A stretch of 64,000 nucleotides of DNA from Nannocystis bainbridge (GCF_028368995.1 NZ_JAQNDL010000004.1:256001-320000), one strand, 5' to 3'. Shown: positions 42,925 to 52,518, counted from the stretch's first letter. Made by a program: numbers and translations. Notes: a model not told the origin generated them from the sequence alone.

Positions 42925-44427
42925 CTACAGCCGGAGCACGGTGACGCCCTTGCCGTCGGCGACGCCGGCGACGAGGTCGAGGCGACCGTCGCCGTCGAGG
43001 TCGCCGGTGACGAGCAACCCGGGCGAGGTGTCGGCGGCGACCTCGAGCACGATCTCGCAGGTGAAGCCGCCGAGGCCGTCGCCGACCAGCACGGCGACGT
43101 CGTCCGAGCCGGTCGCGGCCACGAGATCGAGGGCGCCGTCGGCGGTGACGTCGGCGAAATGCCCGCCCGTCAGCGGCGAGGCGGTGGTGTAGAGGTCCGG
43201 TCGCTCGCGCCAGCCGTCGGCGTCGAGGCTGGTCCACACGTGGGCCCACCCGCCGAATTGGTCGGGGCGGACGATCGCCAGCTCGGCGGCGCCAGATCCG
43301 TCGAGGTCGGCCGCGAGCGCCGGGCCCCACACGCTGGTGTCGATCGAGAATTCACGCACGAGGCTCCACGAGGCGGCCGGATCGCCGCGCAGCAGCCTGA
43401 GGCCGAGGCGCGTGACCGTCGGCGTCAGGAGGTCGGGCACGCCGTCGTGGTCGACGTCGACGACGGTGGTCTCGAGCGCGTCGACGAGGTCGGGCACGAA
43501 GGTCTCGCCGGCGAACTCGCCGAGGCCGTCGCCGGACCACACCGACACGCCGAGGAAGACGCCGACGGTGACGAGGTCGGTGTGGCCGTCGAGGTTCACG
43601 TCGGCGGCGGTGACCGTCCACGGCGCGTTCTGACCGGTCAGCACCGGGCCCGGCGTGAACGCGCCGTCCTGGCCGAACAGCAGCACCAGCTCGCCGCTGT
43701 CGGGCGCGGCGACGGCGAGGTCGCTGTCGCCGTCGCCGTCGAGGTCGGCCGCTGTCGCGTGCATCGCCGCCTGCGGCCCGCCGACTTCGACCAGGGTGCC
43801 GCCGGTGAAGCTGCCGGCGCCGTCGTTGAACGCGAGCTCGATCGCGCCGCTCGCCGGCAGCGCGGCGAACAGGTCGAGGTCGCCGTCACCGTCGAGATCG
43901 GCGAGGCCGAACGCGCCGGGGTTGTCCGTGAGGTCCCACTGCGCGGCCCGGATCGGCTGCTGCGCGCATGACGGCAGCGCTTGCGGCAGATCGGCGACGC
44001 AGGCGCTGTCCTCGCAGACGTAGTCGTAGAAGCAGTCGTCGTCGGTGAAGCACTCGTCCCCGGGATCGGGATCCGGATTGCACCGCGGTCGCTGCAGTCC
44101 GGTGGCGTACTGGCAGCACGACTCGACGGGCACGCATTGGCCGGACTGACATTCGTGGCAATAGGAGCAGTCGGCGAACGACTCGCACTCGGGCGCGGGC
44201 CCGCCGGTGTCAGTGGTGTCGGTGGTGCCGGTGGTGCCGGTGCTGGTGGGGCCGGTGCTGGTCGGACCGGACGGATCGACGGTGGTGGTCTCGCCGGCGC
44301 TGCCGGTGTCGGTGTCGGGGCCGTCGGTGGTGGCGGGGGTCGGACCGCAGGCGAGCAGGCCGAGGCCGGCGAGCCAGGCGCGGTCGATGGCGCGCAAGGT
44401 CCAGGTGGGTAACGTTAAGCGACGCAT
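42925..44427 (-). CDS. FG-GAP/VCBS repeat lipoprotein
   Basis: This 500-aa protein starts MRRLTLPTWTLRAIDRAWLA followed by GLGLLAC, a lipobox. A Thr/Gly/Ser linker follows, then a Cys-rich module (ESFADCSYCHECQSGQCVP, DECFTDDDCFYDYVCEDSAC) and a series of FG-GAP/VCBS calcium-binding blades. Examples are GLADLDGDGDLDLFAAL, AADLDGDGDSDLAVAAP, AADVNLDGHTDLVTVG, VVDVDHDGVPDLLTPT and VTGDLDGDGRLDLVAGVAD. Together these form a surface beta-propeller. The start at 44427 is fixed by the signal peptide. It is divergent from the carotenoid oxygenase and 294 bp upstream of the hybrid sensor gene. Confidence 0.9.
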   Translation of the reverse strand: MRRLTLPTWTLRAIDRAWLAGLGLLACGPTPATTDGPDTDTGSAGETTTVDPSGPTSTGPTSTGTTGTTDTTDTGGPAPECESFADCSYCHECQSGQCVPVESCCQYATGLQRPRCNPDPDPGDECFTDDDCFYDYVCEDSACVADLPQALPSCAQQPIRAAQWDLTDNPGAFGLADLDGDGDLDLFAALPASGAIELAFNDGAGSFTGGTLVEVGGPQAAMHATAADLDGDGDSDLAVAAPDSGELVLLFGQDGAFTPGPVLTGQNAPWTVTAADVNLDGHTDLVTVGVFLGVSVWSGDGLGEFAGETFVPDLVDALETTVVDVDHDGVPDLLTPTVTRLGLRLLRGDPAASWSLVREFSIDTSVWGPALAADLDGSGAAELAIVRPDQFGGWAHVWTSLDADGWRERPDLYTTASPLTGGHFADVTADGALDLVAATGSDDVAVLVGDGLGGFTCEIVLEVAADTSPGLLVTGDLDGDGRLDLVAGVADGKGVTVLRL

Positions 44428-44561
44428 GTTCGCCAGCGTCGCACGCGGCGGCGAGCGCGGCAACCACCGCACGATCGAGGGGCCGCGGGCGAACGGCGTC
44501 TCGCGCGAGAGGGGGCTTCCCGGAATCGCGTTCTGCGGCGCATGATGTCGGCGGACGCCGC

Positions 44562-46013
44562 ATGACCGCCACGATCCACCGCACCTGGAAGTCACTCCTC
44601 CCGCCCGACGACGCGCACCCGTACCGCACCGGCGCCTGGCGGCCGCAGTGCAACGAGTGGGACGCCGACGACCTCGAGGTGGTGGCGGGCGCCATTCCGC
44701 ACGACCTCGCCGGGCTCTACGTGCGCAACACCGAGAACCCGCTGGTGCCCGCGTTCGAGCGCTACCACCCGTTCGACGGCGACGGCATGCTGCACGCGAT
44801 CCGCTTCGCCGGCGGGCGCGCCCGCTACCGCAACCGCATGGTGCCGACGCGGGCGCTGGCGCAGGAGCTCGCGGCCGGCGGGCCGCAGTACGCCGGCATC
44901 GCCGAGGATCCGCGGCTGTCGCAGCACCCGGGCTGGGGCGCGCGCGGCGGGATGAAGGACGCCTCGAGCACCGACGTGATCGTCCACCGCGGGCGCGTGC
45001 TTTCGACGCATTACCAGTGCGGCGACGCCTATGCGTTCGACGCCGAGACGCTGGCGCCGCTCGGCGCCGAGCCGTGGGTGCCGCAGGACACCGGGGTCTC
45101 GGCGCACCCGAAGGTGTGCGCACGGACCGGCGAGCTGCACTACTTCCGCTACGGCAAGGCCGCGCCGTACCTGCATTACGGGGTCGTCGACGGCCGCGGC
45201 GAGCGGGTGCACGACGTGGCGATCCCGCTGCCGGGCCCGCGCCTGCCGCACGACATGGCGCTGTCGCAGCGGTTCGTGGTGTTCAACGATTTCCCGATCT
45301 TCTGGGACCCGGCGCTGCTGGCCCGCGGGATCCACCGGCCGCGCTGGGACCCGTCGATGCCGTCGCGCTTCGCCGTGCTGCCGCGCCGCGGCAACACCGA
45401 CGAGGTGCGGTGGTTCGAGGCGGCCGCGACCTACGCGCTGCACTTCACCAACGCGTTCGAGGCCGGCGACGAGCTGGTGCTCGACGGCTACGCCCAGCGC
45501 GACCCGATGCCGCGCCCGCAGCCGGAGCTGCACGGCGAGCACGCCTGGCTCATGCGCCAGGTCGACCTCGCCAGCCTGCGCCCGTCGCTGCGCCGCTGGC
45601 GGATGAACCTGATCACCGGGGCCTGCCGCGAGGAGGACCTGTCGCCGACGCTGACCGAGTTCCCGACGATCGACCCACGCGCGGCCGGGGTCCGCAACCG
45701 CCACGTGTGGTCGATGACGGCCCGGCCCGGGTGGTTCCTGTTCGACGGCATCCTCCACACGGATCTCGAGACGGGCACGGAGCGCCGCTTCGGCTTCGAG
45801 GAGGGGGTCTACGCCAGCGAGGTCGCGGTGGCGCCGCGCGGCGCGGGCGAGGAGGGCGAGGCGTGGGTGGTGACGTTCGTCAGCGATACGGTCCGCGATG
45901 TGTCGGAGTGCTGGATCTTCGCGGCGAAGGACATCGCGGCCGGGCCGGTGGCGCGCGTGCGCCTGCCGGAGCGGATCGCCAGCGGGACGCACGCGGCGTG
46001 GTGCCCGATGTGA
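44562..46013 (+). CDS. carotenoid cleavage oxygenase
   Basis: This 483-aa enzyme matches the RPE65/carotenoid oxygenase family. It has the four-His iron site, visible in GVSAHPKVCAR, GPRLPHDMALS, YALHFTNAFE and the C-terminal SGTHAAWCPM. The N-terminus has the family look IPHDLAGLYVRNTENPL, and FDGDGMLHAIRFAGGRARYRNR matches the family's substrate-tunnel region. It cleaves a carotenoid or related polyene double bond using oxygen and Fe2+. It is a soluble protein with no signal peptide. No carotenoid biosynthesis gene is nearby, so the substrate is unknown. Confidence 0.93.
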   Translation: MTATIHRTWKSLLPPDDAHPYRTGAWRPQCNEWDADDLEVVAGAIPHDLAGLYVRNTENPLVPAFERYHPFDGDGMLHAIRFAGGRARYRNRMVPTRALAQELAAGGPQYAGIAEDPRLSQHPGWGARGGMKDASSTDVIVHRGRVLSTHYQCGDAYAFDAETLAPLGAEPWVPQDTGVSAHPKVCARTGELHYFRYGKAAPYLHYGVVDGRGERVHDVAIPLPGPRLPHDMALSQRFVVFNDFPIFWDPALLARGIHRPRWDPSMPSRFAVLPRRGNTDEVRWFEAAATYALHFTNAFEAGDELVLDGYAQRDPMPRPQPELHGEHAWLMRQVDLASLRPSLRRWRMNLITGACREEDLSPTLTEFPTIDPRAAGVRNRHVWSMTARPGWFLFDGILHTDLETGTERRFGFEEGVYASEVAVAPRGAGEEGEAWVVTFVSDTVRDVSECWIFAAKDIAAGPVARVRLPERIASGTHAAWCPM

Positions 46014-46102
46014 CGCGGCGATGAAGAGCGAGCGGTGACGCGGACGGGCGTCGAACTCGAGCGGTGGTTGCGACGAGCGACCCGAGCGAGCGGGTGACGC
46101 CG

Positions 46103-46966
46103 TCAGCGCTCCTGCGGCAGGTCGGGGCGCGCGCTCCACTCGTTCCACGAGCCGTCGTACACGCGCACGTCGGCGTGGCCGAGCGCCCGCAGCACCAGCC
46201 AGGTCACGCTCGCGCGCATGCCCGAGGCGCAGTACACCGCGACCGTCGGGCTCGTCAGCGCCCGCGCGTACAGCTCGCGCAGTTCGGCGTCGGATCGCAG
46301 GCGGCCATCGCTCGCGCGCGCCGCTTGCCACGGCAGGTGCTGCGCGCCGGGGATCCGTCCGGCCGCCCACTCGTCGTCGCCGCGGACGTCGAGCAGCAGC
46401 ACTTTCGGGTCGCCCAGGTGCGCATTCATCCACGCCGCGTCGACGCGCAGCGCTGGCTCCTCCGCGCCGAGCGGCGCGTCCCCGGGCTGCGGCGCGCCGG
46501 GGTCCGAGCTCTGCGGCGCGCCGGCGGCGACCCACGCGGCCCAGCCGCCGTCGAGCACGTGCAGCCGCTCCGGCGCGTGCCCGAACGACTGCAGCGTCCA
46601 CACCAGCCGCGCCGCCGACGGGCCAGCGTCGGCGTCGATGACGAAGACCTCGTCGCCGATGTCGATGCCCACCGCGCGCAGCGATGCCTCGAGCTGCGGA
46701 CGCGGGGCGCGCTGACCCTTGACGCCGTCGACCTCCGCCCGCAGCGCGGCGACTTCGAGGTGCACGGCCCCGGGCGCGTGTCCCGAGCGATAGGCGTCGG
46801 CAGGTCGCAGATCGACGAGCACGTGGGTGGCGTCGGGGCGCACGCCGCGGACCTCGTCGACCTGCACGAAGGCCGAGGTCCCCGACGCCGCCGGCTCGAC
46901 GGCGTCCGGGGGGCCGGCGGCGCAGCTCACGAGAGAGACGGCGAGGACGAGCGAGGCAGGCCGCAT
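46103..46966 (-). CDS. two-domain rhodanese-like sulfurtransferase lipoprotein
   Basis: This 287-aa protein starts MRPASLVLAVSLVSCAAG, a lipoprotein-type signal. Two rhodanese domains follow. The first (residues about 30-145) has VLVDLRPADAYRSGHAPGAVHL, but the Cys position reads VFVIDADAGPSAARL, so it is inactive. The second has VLLLDVRGDDEWAAGRIPGAQHL and the active loop AVYCASGMRAS with the persulfide-forming Cys. This inactive/active order is standard for the family, which moves sulfane sulfur to cyanide, thiols or proteins. It is probably periplasmic or surface-bound. Confidence 0.9.
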   Translation of the reverse strand: MRPASLVLAVSLVSCAAGPPDAVEPAASGTSAFVQVDEVRGVRPDATHVLVDLRPADAYRSGHAPGAVHLEVAALRAEVDGVKGQRAPRPQLEASLRAVGIDIGDEVFVIDADAGPSAARLVWTLQSFGHAPERLHVLDGGWAAWVAAGAPQSSDPGAPQPGDAPLGAEEPALRVDAAWMNAHLGDPKVLLLDVRGDDEWAAGRIPGAQHLPWQAARASDGRLRSDAELRELYARALTSPTVAVYCASGMRASVTWLVLRALGHADVRVYDGSWNEWSARPDLPQER

Positions 46967-47060
46967 GCTCGCAGTCTTGCATGTTTTGAGTCCAGCCGTC
47001 GGCGGCCGCTGCCGCTCGTGGCGCAGTCGCAAAACACGAAGGTCCCGGGGCACCGTCGAG

Positions 47061-48758
47061 TCAGGGCATGAGGTCGAGCAGTGAAGCGGGACGCAGCGCC
47101 TCGAGCTCGTGGGCATCGAGCGCTCGCTCCCATAGCTGCATCAAGCCCATGTCGCCGGCGAGCGACCACGACCACGGCGCTCGGAGGTGGTCCTCGTCGT
47201 CGAGCCAGCGGGGCGCGAGGTCGGTGCGCGCGCTCGAGGCCTCGATGCCTTGAAGCTCTCCGTCGAGCCACAACTCGAGCGCCGCGTCGCCGTCGTCGCC
47301 GAAGCGGCGGACCAGCGTGACGTTGTGCCAGCGCGAGTCCAGCACGCCGCCCTCGTGAGGCGCAGGAGCTTCGACGGACCAGGCCCGGCCGGGCCCGGCA
47401 TCCGCCCCGTCCTCGACGATCCAGCGCAAGCCTCCGTCGACCGTGACGAGCACGGCGAAGCGAGGGGCATCGCCGCACGCCCCGCTGGCGTCGGCGAGGA
47501 GCGGCTGTTCGTCGCGCCACCAGCAGTCGTCGGCGTACGGCTCGACGGGCCGCGAGAGCGTCGGCGGATCGATCGCCTCGAACCGAAGGTTGAGAGAAAA
47601 GCTGAACTCGCCGAGGCGCGTGCCCTCCGGCAATCGCACCGTGCTGGCGCATGGTTCGTCCCAGCGCGTGCAGTCATGCGCCGATCTCGGCTGCTCTTTG
47701 GCGAAGGATTGATTCTCTTCCATGAGAATGAATCCGACCTCCGGGATCGGTGTGCCGACCTGGGGTTCGCCGTCGACGGTGGGGGGCGCCGGCTTGGCGT
47801 TGGGCGGCGAAGGGGCGCCCAGGGGCGCCTGGAGGTTGAACTTCGTCTCGGCCCGGGACGGCGCGGTGGTTCGCACGGGGGAAGGTGGCGCGCGAGCGAC
47901 GTGCGAGGCGACCGAGGTCCCGGTGCCGGAGCACCGATCGAGGGCGCACAGCTTGAAGGCCGCGCCTTCGAAGAGGAGCCGTTGCTCCGGGTCACCGCGC
48001 AAGAAATGATCGAGGAAGACGTGGCGCGCAGCGTCGCCGCTGTCGAGGTCGGCAGGGAACGTCACGAGCTCCGCCCGATTCCGCGGGCGCTTCGACGTGA
48101 CGATGAGCTCGAGCGACTGCTCCTGCGAAGCCGCGTGGACCTCGGGATGCGCGCAAGCTGCCTCGGGCGGCCGCGGAGGCAGAGGGACCGCGGGCATGGT
48201 CGCCTGGGGAGCTTCCGCTCGCTGGTTCGCGGTCGTCCCCGTCGAAGCCGGGACCATCGCGGCCGCAAGCATCACCGGCGGCGGTGGGGCGAGCAACGCC
48301 TGGATGACCCCGCCTGCGACGTGGGCGACGGCGCCGAGCCCGACCGCGAACATCCCGACCACGAGCAGCGAGGTCGACGTGTGAGTCCGGGGGAGCGGCG
48401 CAGGCCTCATGCGGCTCGACCTCCGGGAGCGCGTGGACGCGGCGGACGAGGGGGAGAGCTGGATCTCGAAGCGTCGCGCGACGGCAGCGATGGCCGTGAA
48501 CTGTCGCGGCCGCATGCGGAGCAGCTCTTCGAACAGCTCGCGGTCGACACCCCGGTGGTGGATCAGCGTGATGAGCTGACCGGCGACGCTGCTCACGCTC
48601 CCCCGACCGAGCGCGTGCGCGAGGTCGTCGTCTCCGCAGCGCTCCGCGAGCGCGCGAGCCATTCGATGCAGGTCTTGCGAAGCGAGGGTGGCACACAGCA
48701 GTCGCCGCAGCGCTTCGTCACGCGGCCGGGTCGGCGCTCCGGGGGCAGAGTCCTGCAT
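47061..48758 (-). CDS. EAD-like domain, transmembrane helix and LamG-like lectin domain protein
   Basis: This is a 565-aa protein. Residues about 13-100 form a helical domain (RRLLCATLASQDLHRMARAL, SVAGQLITLIHHRGVDRELF and EELLRMRPRQFTAIAAVARRF). It resembles the effector-associated, death-like domains that adapt bacterial conflict and signalling proteins. A basic linker precedes one membrane helix (about 130-157, LLVVGMFAVGLGAVAHVAGG). After a Pro-rich stretch the C-terminal half has a LamG/concanavalin-like jelly roll (FSFSLNLRFEAID, RWHNVTLVRRFGDDGDAALELWLDGEL). The likely topology is an intracellular adaptor domain with an extracellular binding domain. The ATG at 48758 is preferred; an earlier TTG at 48785 is possible. 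Confidence 0.78.
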   Translation of the reverse strand: MQDSAPGAPTRPRDEALRRLLCATLASQDLHRMARALAERCGDDDLAHALGRGSVSSVAGQLITLIHHRGVDRELFEELLRMRPRQFTAIAAVARRFEIQLSPSSAASTRSRRSSRMRPAPLPRTHTSTSLLVVGMFAVGLGAVAHVAGGVIQALLAPPPPVMLAAAMVPASTGTTANQRAEAPQATMPAVPLPPRPPEAACAHPEVHAASQEQSLELIVTSKRPRNRAELVTFPADLDSGDAARHVFLDHFLRGDPEQRLLFEGAAFKLCALDRCSGTGTSVASHVARAPPSPVRTTAPSRAETKFNLQAPLGAPSPPNAKPAPPTVDGEPQVGTPIPEVGFILMEENQSFAKEQPRSAHDCTRWDEPCASTVRLPEGTRLGEFSFSLNLRFEAIDPPTLSRPVEPYADDCWWRDEQPLLADASGACGDAPRFAVLVTVDGGLRWIVEDGADAGPGRAWSVEAPAPHEGGVLDSRWHNVTLVRRFGDDGDAALELWLDGELQGIEASSARTDLAPRWLDDEDHLRAPWSWSLAGDMGLMQLWERALDAHELEALRPASLLDLMP

Positions 48759-49324
48759 CACTCCGGCATATAGAAAGCCCCGCAAATCAGCAATGGGTGC
48801 AATGCTCCTGTCATGCGAACGGAGTTATCGTCGGTATCGGCTTTTGTATGCGCACGTGCTGCAATCTTCGAATGAGGGAACTGAAGGCATGCACAGGGTT
48901 ACCGGGTGGTTGCATGCGATGCACGAAAGATGCACGACCGCTCGAATCCTGCCACCACGACGCAATTCGGAAGCGCAGAAGCTGCGCATGGTTTGAGTCG
49001 CCGAGAAACGGCGGGACCGAACCCATACGCGCCTCGACCGCCCGATAGGGCGTTCCGAGGAAATCGGAGGAGTCCATGCGGCGCGCGCCGCGGCGACGCG
49101 TCCGGCAGTCGAGAAGGTCAGGTGCTTCGCCATATCGAGTCGACAGTGGGGGAGCGCGGCGCGCGAGCGCGGGCTGTGGACCGCAGCCTCGGTCGCCGGG
49201 CTGTAATTCGCCGGTAAGGATCAACCGGCCGCGCGCGAACCACTCATGGCTCGGGCCGCGACGATGGCCCGGCGCTCGGCACGGGCGTCGGGTCGTCCCT
49301 GCGCCCGGAAAGTCACGACCTGAC
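48759..49324. other. 566-bp divergent intergenic region
   Basis: No convincing gene is seen. It is less GC-rich than its surroundings near 48780-48910, fitting promoters for the two divergent genes. ATGCAC and GCATGCA strings recur around 48888-48935, which may be a small direct-repeat binding region. The subtilase gene starts at 49325. Confidence 0.55.
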
Positions 49325-52099
49325 ATGACCCGTCTCATCGTCTCCAAGCTCCTCCCTCGCATCGCCTTGCTCTCCACTTCGCTCGCCATCGGCTGCGACG
49401 AGCCCGAGGCCGGCGAGACCGCCGATCTCGCCGCCGACCTGCAGGAGTTCGTCGTCGGCGCGCCGGTGGAGGTCTCGCTCGCCCCGGCCGACGCCTCGCC
49501 GATCACCCTCATCACATGTCCCGAAGGACAGGCATGCGGCGCCGAGCTGCCGGCGCCGGCCGCCACCTTCGTCACCCCGCAGATCGACGCGCGCCCCGAC
49601 CTGCGTGCGCGGGTCGGTTACGCCGCGCGCAAGCGCGTGCTCGCGGTCGCCGACCTCGGCGAGCGGTTCAAGAACGCTATCGACATCAAGTTCGTCGAGG
49701 GCAGCGGGGTTCAGGCCCGCGGCGGCGCGCTGGTCCTCGATTCCGCGGCGCCCGCCGCGAGTCGGGCCGGCCTCGCCGAGGTCCAGCGGCTGCTCGACGG
49801 CCAGGCCCGCGCCGCCGCGGTCGCCATGCACACCGTCGATCCCGAGCTGCTGCGCGCGTGGAAACGCGACGGCGAGCGGGCCACCGGCGAGGAGCTGCCC
49901 GACCTCACCTTGTGGCAGCAACTGTTCGTCGAGGCCGCCGACGATCGCGCCTTCGTGGCGCTGATCAACGACCTCAATCGGCTGCCGATCGTCGAGCTGG
50001 CGAGCGCCACGCCGTTGCCGGCGGCGCCGCCCGGGCTGGCCGGGGAGGCCGCCGAGGCGTTCGCCGCCGCGGCGCGCGAGCACGATCGGCTGCCGTGGCC
50101 CGACGCCGAGCGCTTCACCGCGAAGATCGGCAGCACCACCGCCGCCGTCGGGCCCGGGCTCGTCGATCCGACCCCGCCGACAGCGCTGCTCGCGGACGAC
50201 GACGACGCGACGCGCAGCGGCCACGCCGGCGCGCCCGCGACGCTCGCCGCTCCCGGAGCCGATCCGAGCGCGGTCGTCGGCGACTACCGACCGCTGCAGA
50301 CGTACACCGTCTCGGCGCCGTTCGGGATGGACTTCGACTATCTGCGCAGCTCGTTCTGGAACGCCTGGGGCAACGGCTGGGGCTACACCGACGTCGAGTT
50401 CAACTGGAACCGCAACCACGCCGATCTCGGGGCGATCGCCGGCAATGAGGTGCTCGCCAACTTGGTGCCGACGCGGGTGTGGAGCGGCTGGCAGAACGTC
50501 GTCGATCACGGCACCGGCGTGGTCGGCATCCTCAGCAGCACCGACGACGCCGTCGGCACCACCGGCCTGGTCCCGAGCGCGACCGTGCGGCTGTCGACCG
50601 AGGAGAACGTGTGGGGCTGGAACCGCGTCGCCTCGATCACCGCCGCCGCGGCGCAGTTCTGGCCGGGCGCGGTCATCCTGCTCGAGATGCAGACGAGCGC
50701 CGGCTTCGACTGCAACTTCAACGGCGCGGCCGACGGCAACGACCTCGTGCCCGCCGAGTGGGACCCCGCGGTCAAGGACGCCATCCGCACCGCCGTCGCC
50801 AACGGGCGGATCGTCGTCGAGGCCGCCGGTAACGGCGATGGTTGCGACATCGGCCACTTCGGCTTCAGCGGCGCCTTCTCGGCCACCGATCCGGCCCAGG
50901 ACTCGGGCGCGATCATCGTCGGCGCCGGCGTGCCGAGCACGCGCGCGCCCGAGGGCTTCAGCACCACCGGCGCGCGCGTCGACGTCCAGGGTCAGGGCTC
51001 GGGCATCGTCACCACCGGCTACGGCTCGCTGCACAACAGCGACGGCTACGACCGCGAGTACGCCAACGGCTTCAACGGCACCTCGGGCGCCTCGCCGATG
51101 ATCACCGGCGTCGCGGTCGCGCTGTCGGGCGTGCTCAACTTCCAGTTCGGCTCGACCTTCGCGCCGCGCGAGCTGCGGGCGCTGCTGCGCCGCGTGGGCA
51201 CGCCCCAGGGCCCCGGCGCGCACATCGGCCCGCGGCCCGACCTGCGACTTCAATCGCAGTACCTCACCGCGCGCCACGTCCAGATCCGCAACTCCGACTT
51301 CGACGGCGACGGCCGCGACGATCTGGTGTCGTGGCGGCCCGAGAACGGCACCTGGTACATCCTGTTCTCTGCCACCGGGCAGACCGCGTCGTACCAGTGG
51401 GGCCTGCTGGGCGACATCCCGGTGCCCGCCAACATGGCCGGCGACGCGCGGGCCGATCTGGTGGTGTTCCGCCCGGCCGACGGCACCTGGCACGTGCGCC
51501 CGTGGGACGCGCCGGCCTACTGGCTGTCGTACGGCCTGAACGGCGACATCCCGGTGCCGATGGATCACGACGGCGACGGCCTCGCCTCGCCGGCGGTGTT
51601 CCGCCAGGCCGTGATGAACGGGACCTCGCTGTCGCGCTGGTACATCCGCACCAGCGCGACCACCTCGACCACGTTCGACTGGGGCGAGCAGGGCGACATC
51701 CCGCTGACCGGCGATTTCGACCTCGACGGCCGCGACGATTTCGCCATCTATCGCGGCAACACCGGGACGTGGTGGATCTATCCGTGGACCGGGCAATGGT
51801 TCACGAAGAGCTGGGGCCTCCGCGGCGACATCCCGCTCGTCGACCGCGTCGCCAGCCGCGACCAGATCGCCGTGTGGCGCCCGAGCAACGGCACGTTCTA
51901 TCGCATGAACCTGCAGACGAGCGCCAATTCGTCGGCGCAGTGGGGCGCCGCCGGCGACCTGCCGCGCCTGGCCGACACCGACGGCAACGGCACCAGCGAA
52001 CGCATCTATTATCACCCGGAGACGGGCGTTTGGTACAACCTCGATCGCTGGACGGGCATCAGCTGGGGCCTGCCCAACGACGTGCCGCTGGCGCGCTGA
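49325..52099 (+). CDS. subtilisin-like (S8) protease lipoprotein with FG-GAP-like C-terminal repeats
   Basis: This 924-aa protein starts MTRLIVSKLLPRIALLSTSL then AIGC, a lipobox with Cys24. A long propeptide-like region runs to about residue 320. The peptidase S8 domain follows: the Asp motif YTDVEFNWN (near 356), the His motif VDHGTGVVGIL (near 395) and the Ser motif FNGTSGASPMITG (near 587). The last 280 residues form repeated blades around SDFDGDGRDDLVSWRPENGTWY, each closing with W-x-GxxGDIP, a VCBS/FG-GAP-like repeat. It is an exported surface protease, perhaps for prey or polymer digestion. An exact dispersed hairpin lies in the propeptide (49517-49530), read as TCPEGQACG. Confidence 0.9.
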   Translation: MTRLIVSKLLPRIALLSTSLAIGCDEPEAGETADLAADLQEFVVGAPVEVSLAPADASPITLITCPEGQACGAELPAPAATFVTPQIDARPDLRARVGYAARKRVLAVADLGERFKNAIDIKFVEGSGVQARGGALVLDSAAPAASRAGLAEVQRLLDGQARAAAVAMHTVDPELLRAWKRDGERATGEELPDLTLWQQLFVEAADDRAFVALINDLNRLPIVELASATPLPAAPPGLAGEAAEAFAAAAREHDRLPWPDAERFTAKIGSTTAAVGPGLVDPTPPTALLADDDDATRSGHAGAPATLAAPGADPSAVVGDYRPLQTYTVSAPFGMDFDYLRSSFWNAWGNGWGYTDVEFNWNRNHADLGAIAGNEVLANLVPTRVWSGWQNVVDHGTGVVGILSSTDDAVGTTGLVPSATVRLSTEENVWGWNRVASITAAAAQFWPGAVILLEMQTSAGFDCNFNGAADGNDLVPAEWDPAVKDAIRTAVANGRIVVEAAGNGDGCDIGHFGFSGAFSATDPAQDSGAIIVGAGVPSTRAPEGFSTTGARVDVQGQGSGIVTTGYGSLHNSDGYDREYANGFNGTSGASPMITGVAVALSGVLNFQFGSTFAPRELRALLRRVGTPQGPGAHIGPRPDLRLQSQYLTARHVQIRNSDFDGDGRDDLVSWRPENGTWYILFSATGQTASYQWGLLGDIPVPANMAGDARADLVVFRPADGTWHVRPWDAPAYWLSYGLNGDIPVPMDHDGDGLASPAVFRQAVMNGTSLSRWYIRTSATTSTTFDWGEQGDIPLTGDFDLDGRDDFAIYRGNTGTWWIYPWTGQWFTKSWGLRGDIPLVDRVASRDQIAVWRPSNGTFYRMNLQTSANSSAQWGAAGDLPRLADTDGNGTSERIYYHPETGVWYNLDRWTGISWGLPNDVPLAR
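49517..49530. repeat. in-frame dispersed hairpin TGTCC-CGAA-GGACA
   Basis: Exact member of the dispersed family inside the protease gene, in the variable region between signal peptide and protease domain, translated within TCPEGQACG. Confidence 0.65.
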
Positions 52100-52185
52100 C
52101 GCGACCGCGCCGCTCACACGCATTCGGTTGATTGACGATCCATGACGCATGGGGCCTTGCAGGCGTCATTCACGATGAGCTCCAG

Positions 52186-52215
52186 CCCGCGCGCGGCAAG
52201 ACGGCCGCGCGCGGG
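52186..52215 (+). terminator. strong GC hairpin downstream of the protease gene
   Basis: CCCGCGCGCGGC and GCCGCGCGCGGG pair perfectly over 12 bp around an AAGACG loop, 86 bp after the protease stop. No T-tract follows, so it may be a Rho-assisted terminator or an mRNA 3'-end barrier. Confidence 0.6.
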
Positions 52216-52518
52216 CCCTTGCCATTTGCATTGTCAGCAACAGACATGAGATGCAAGTCGAAGCGGCCGATTTCGTCGTTCGCCGCGGACCTTGCGGGCT
52301 GATGTCTGTTGCAATGTCAGCCACGCCCAGTGGAAGTGCGAGCGCGCATCGCCGCGTCGCGGGGCTCACGGAGATCGCCCGGCGACGTCGGCCGCTGCGC
52401 CCCGCTCACGCTCGAGGAACGTGCCAGCGCTTCGAGGTGCGTGCCCCTCCCTCGAGGCAGGCTCCTGATCTCGGTGCACGAGGAGGGCACCGGGATGGCT
52501 TCGATGACATGGCGTGAA

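Noticed and set aside
39640..43971. A 1443-residue open frame on the plus strand opposite the hybrid sensor gene
   Set aside because: It is a GC-driven shadow. The opposite strand has clear kinase, AAA, GAF and histidine-kinase motifs, while this frame has none and is Gly/Ala/Arg/Gln-rich.
49313..52150. A 945-residue open frame opposite the protease gene
   Set aside because: It is a shadow frame; the protease triad and lipobox are on the plus strand.
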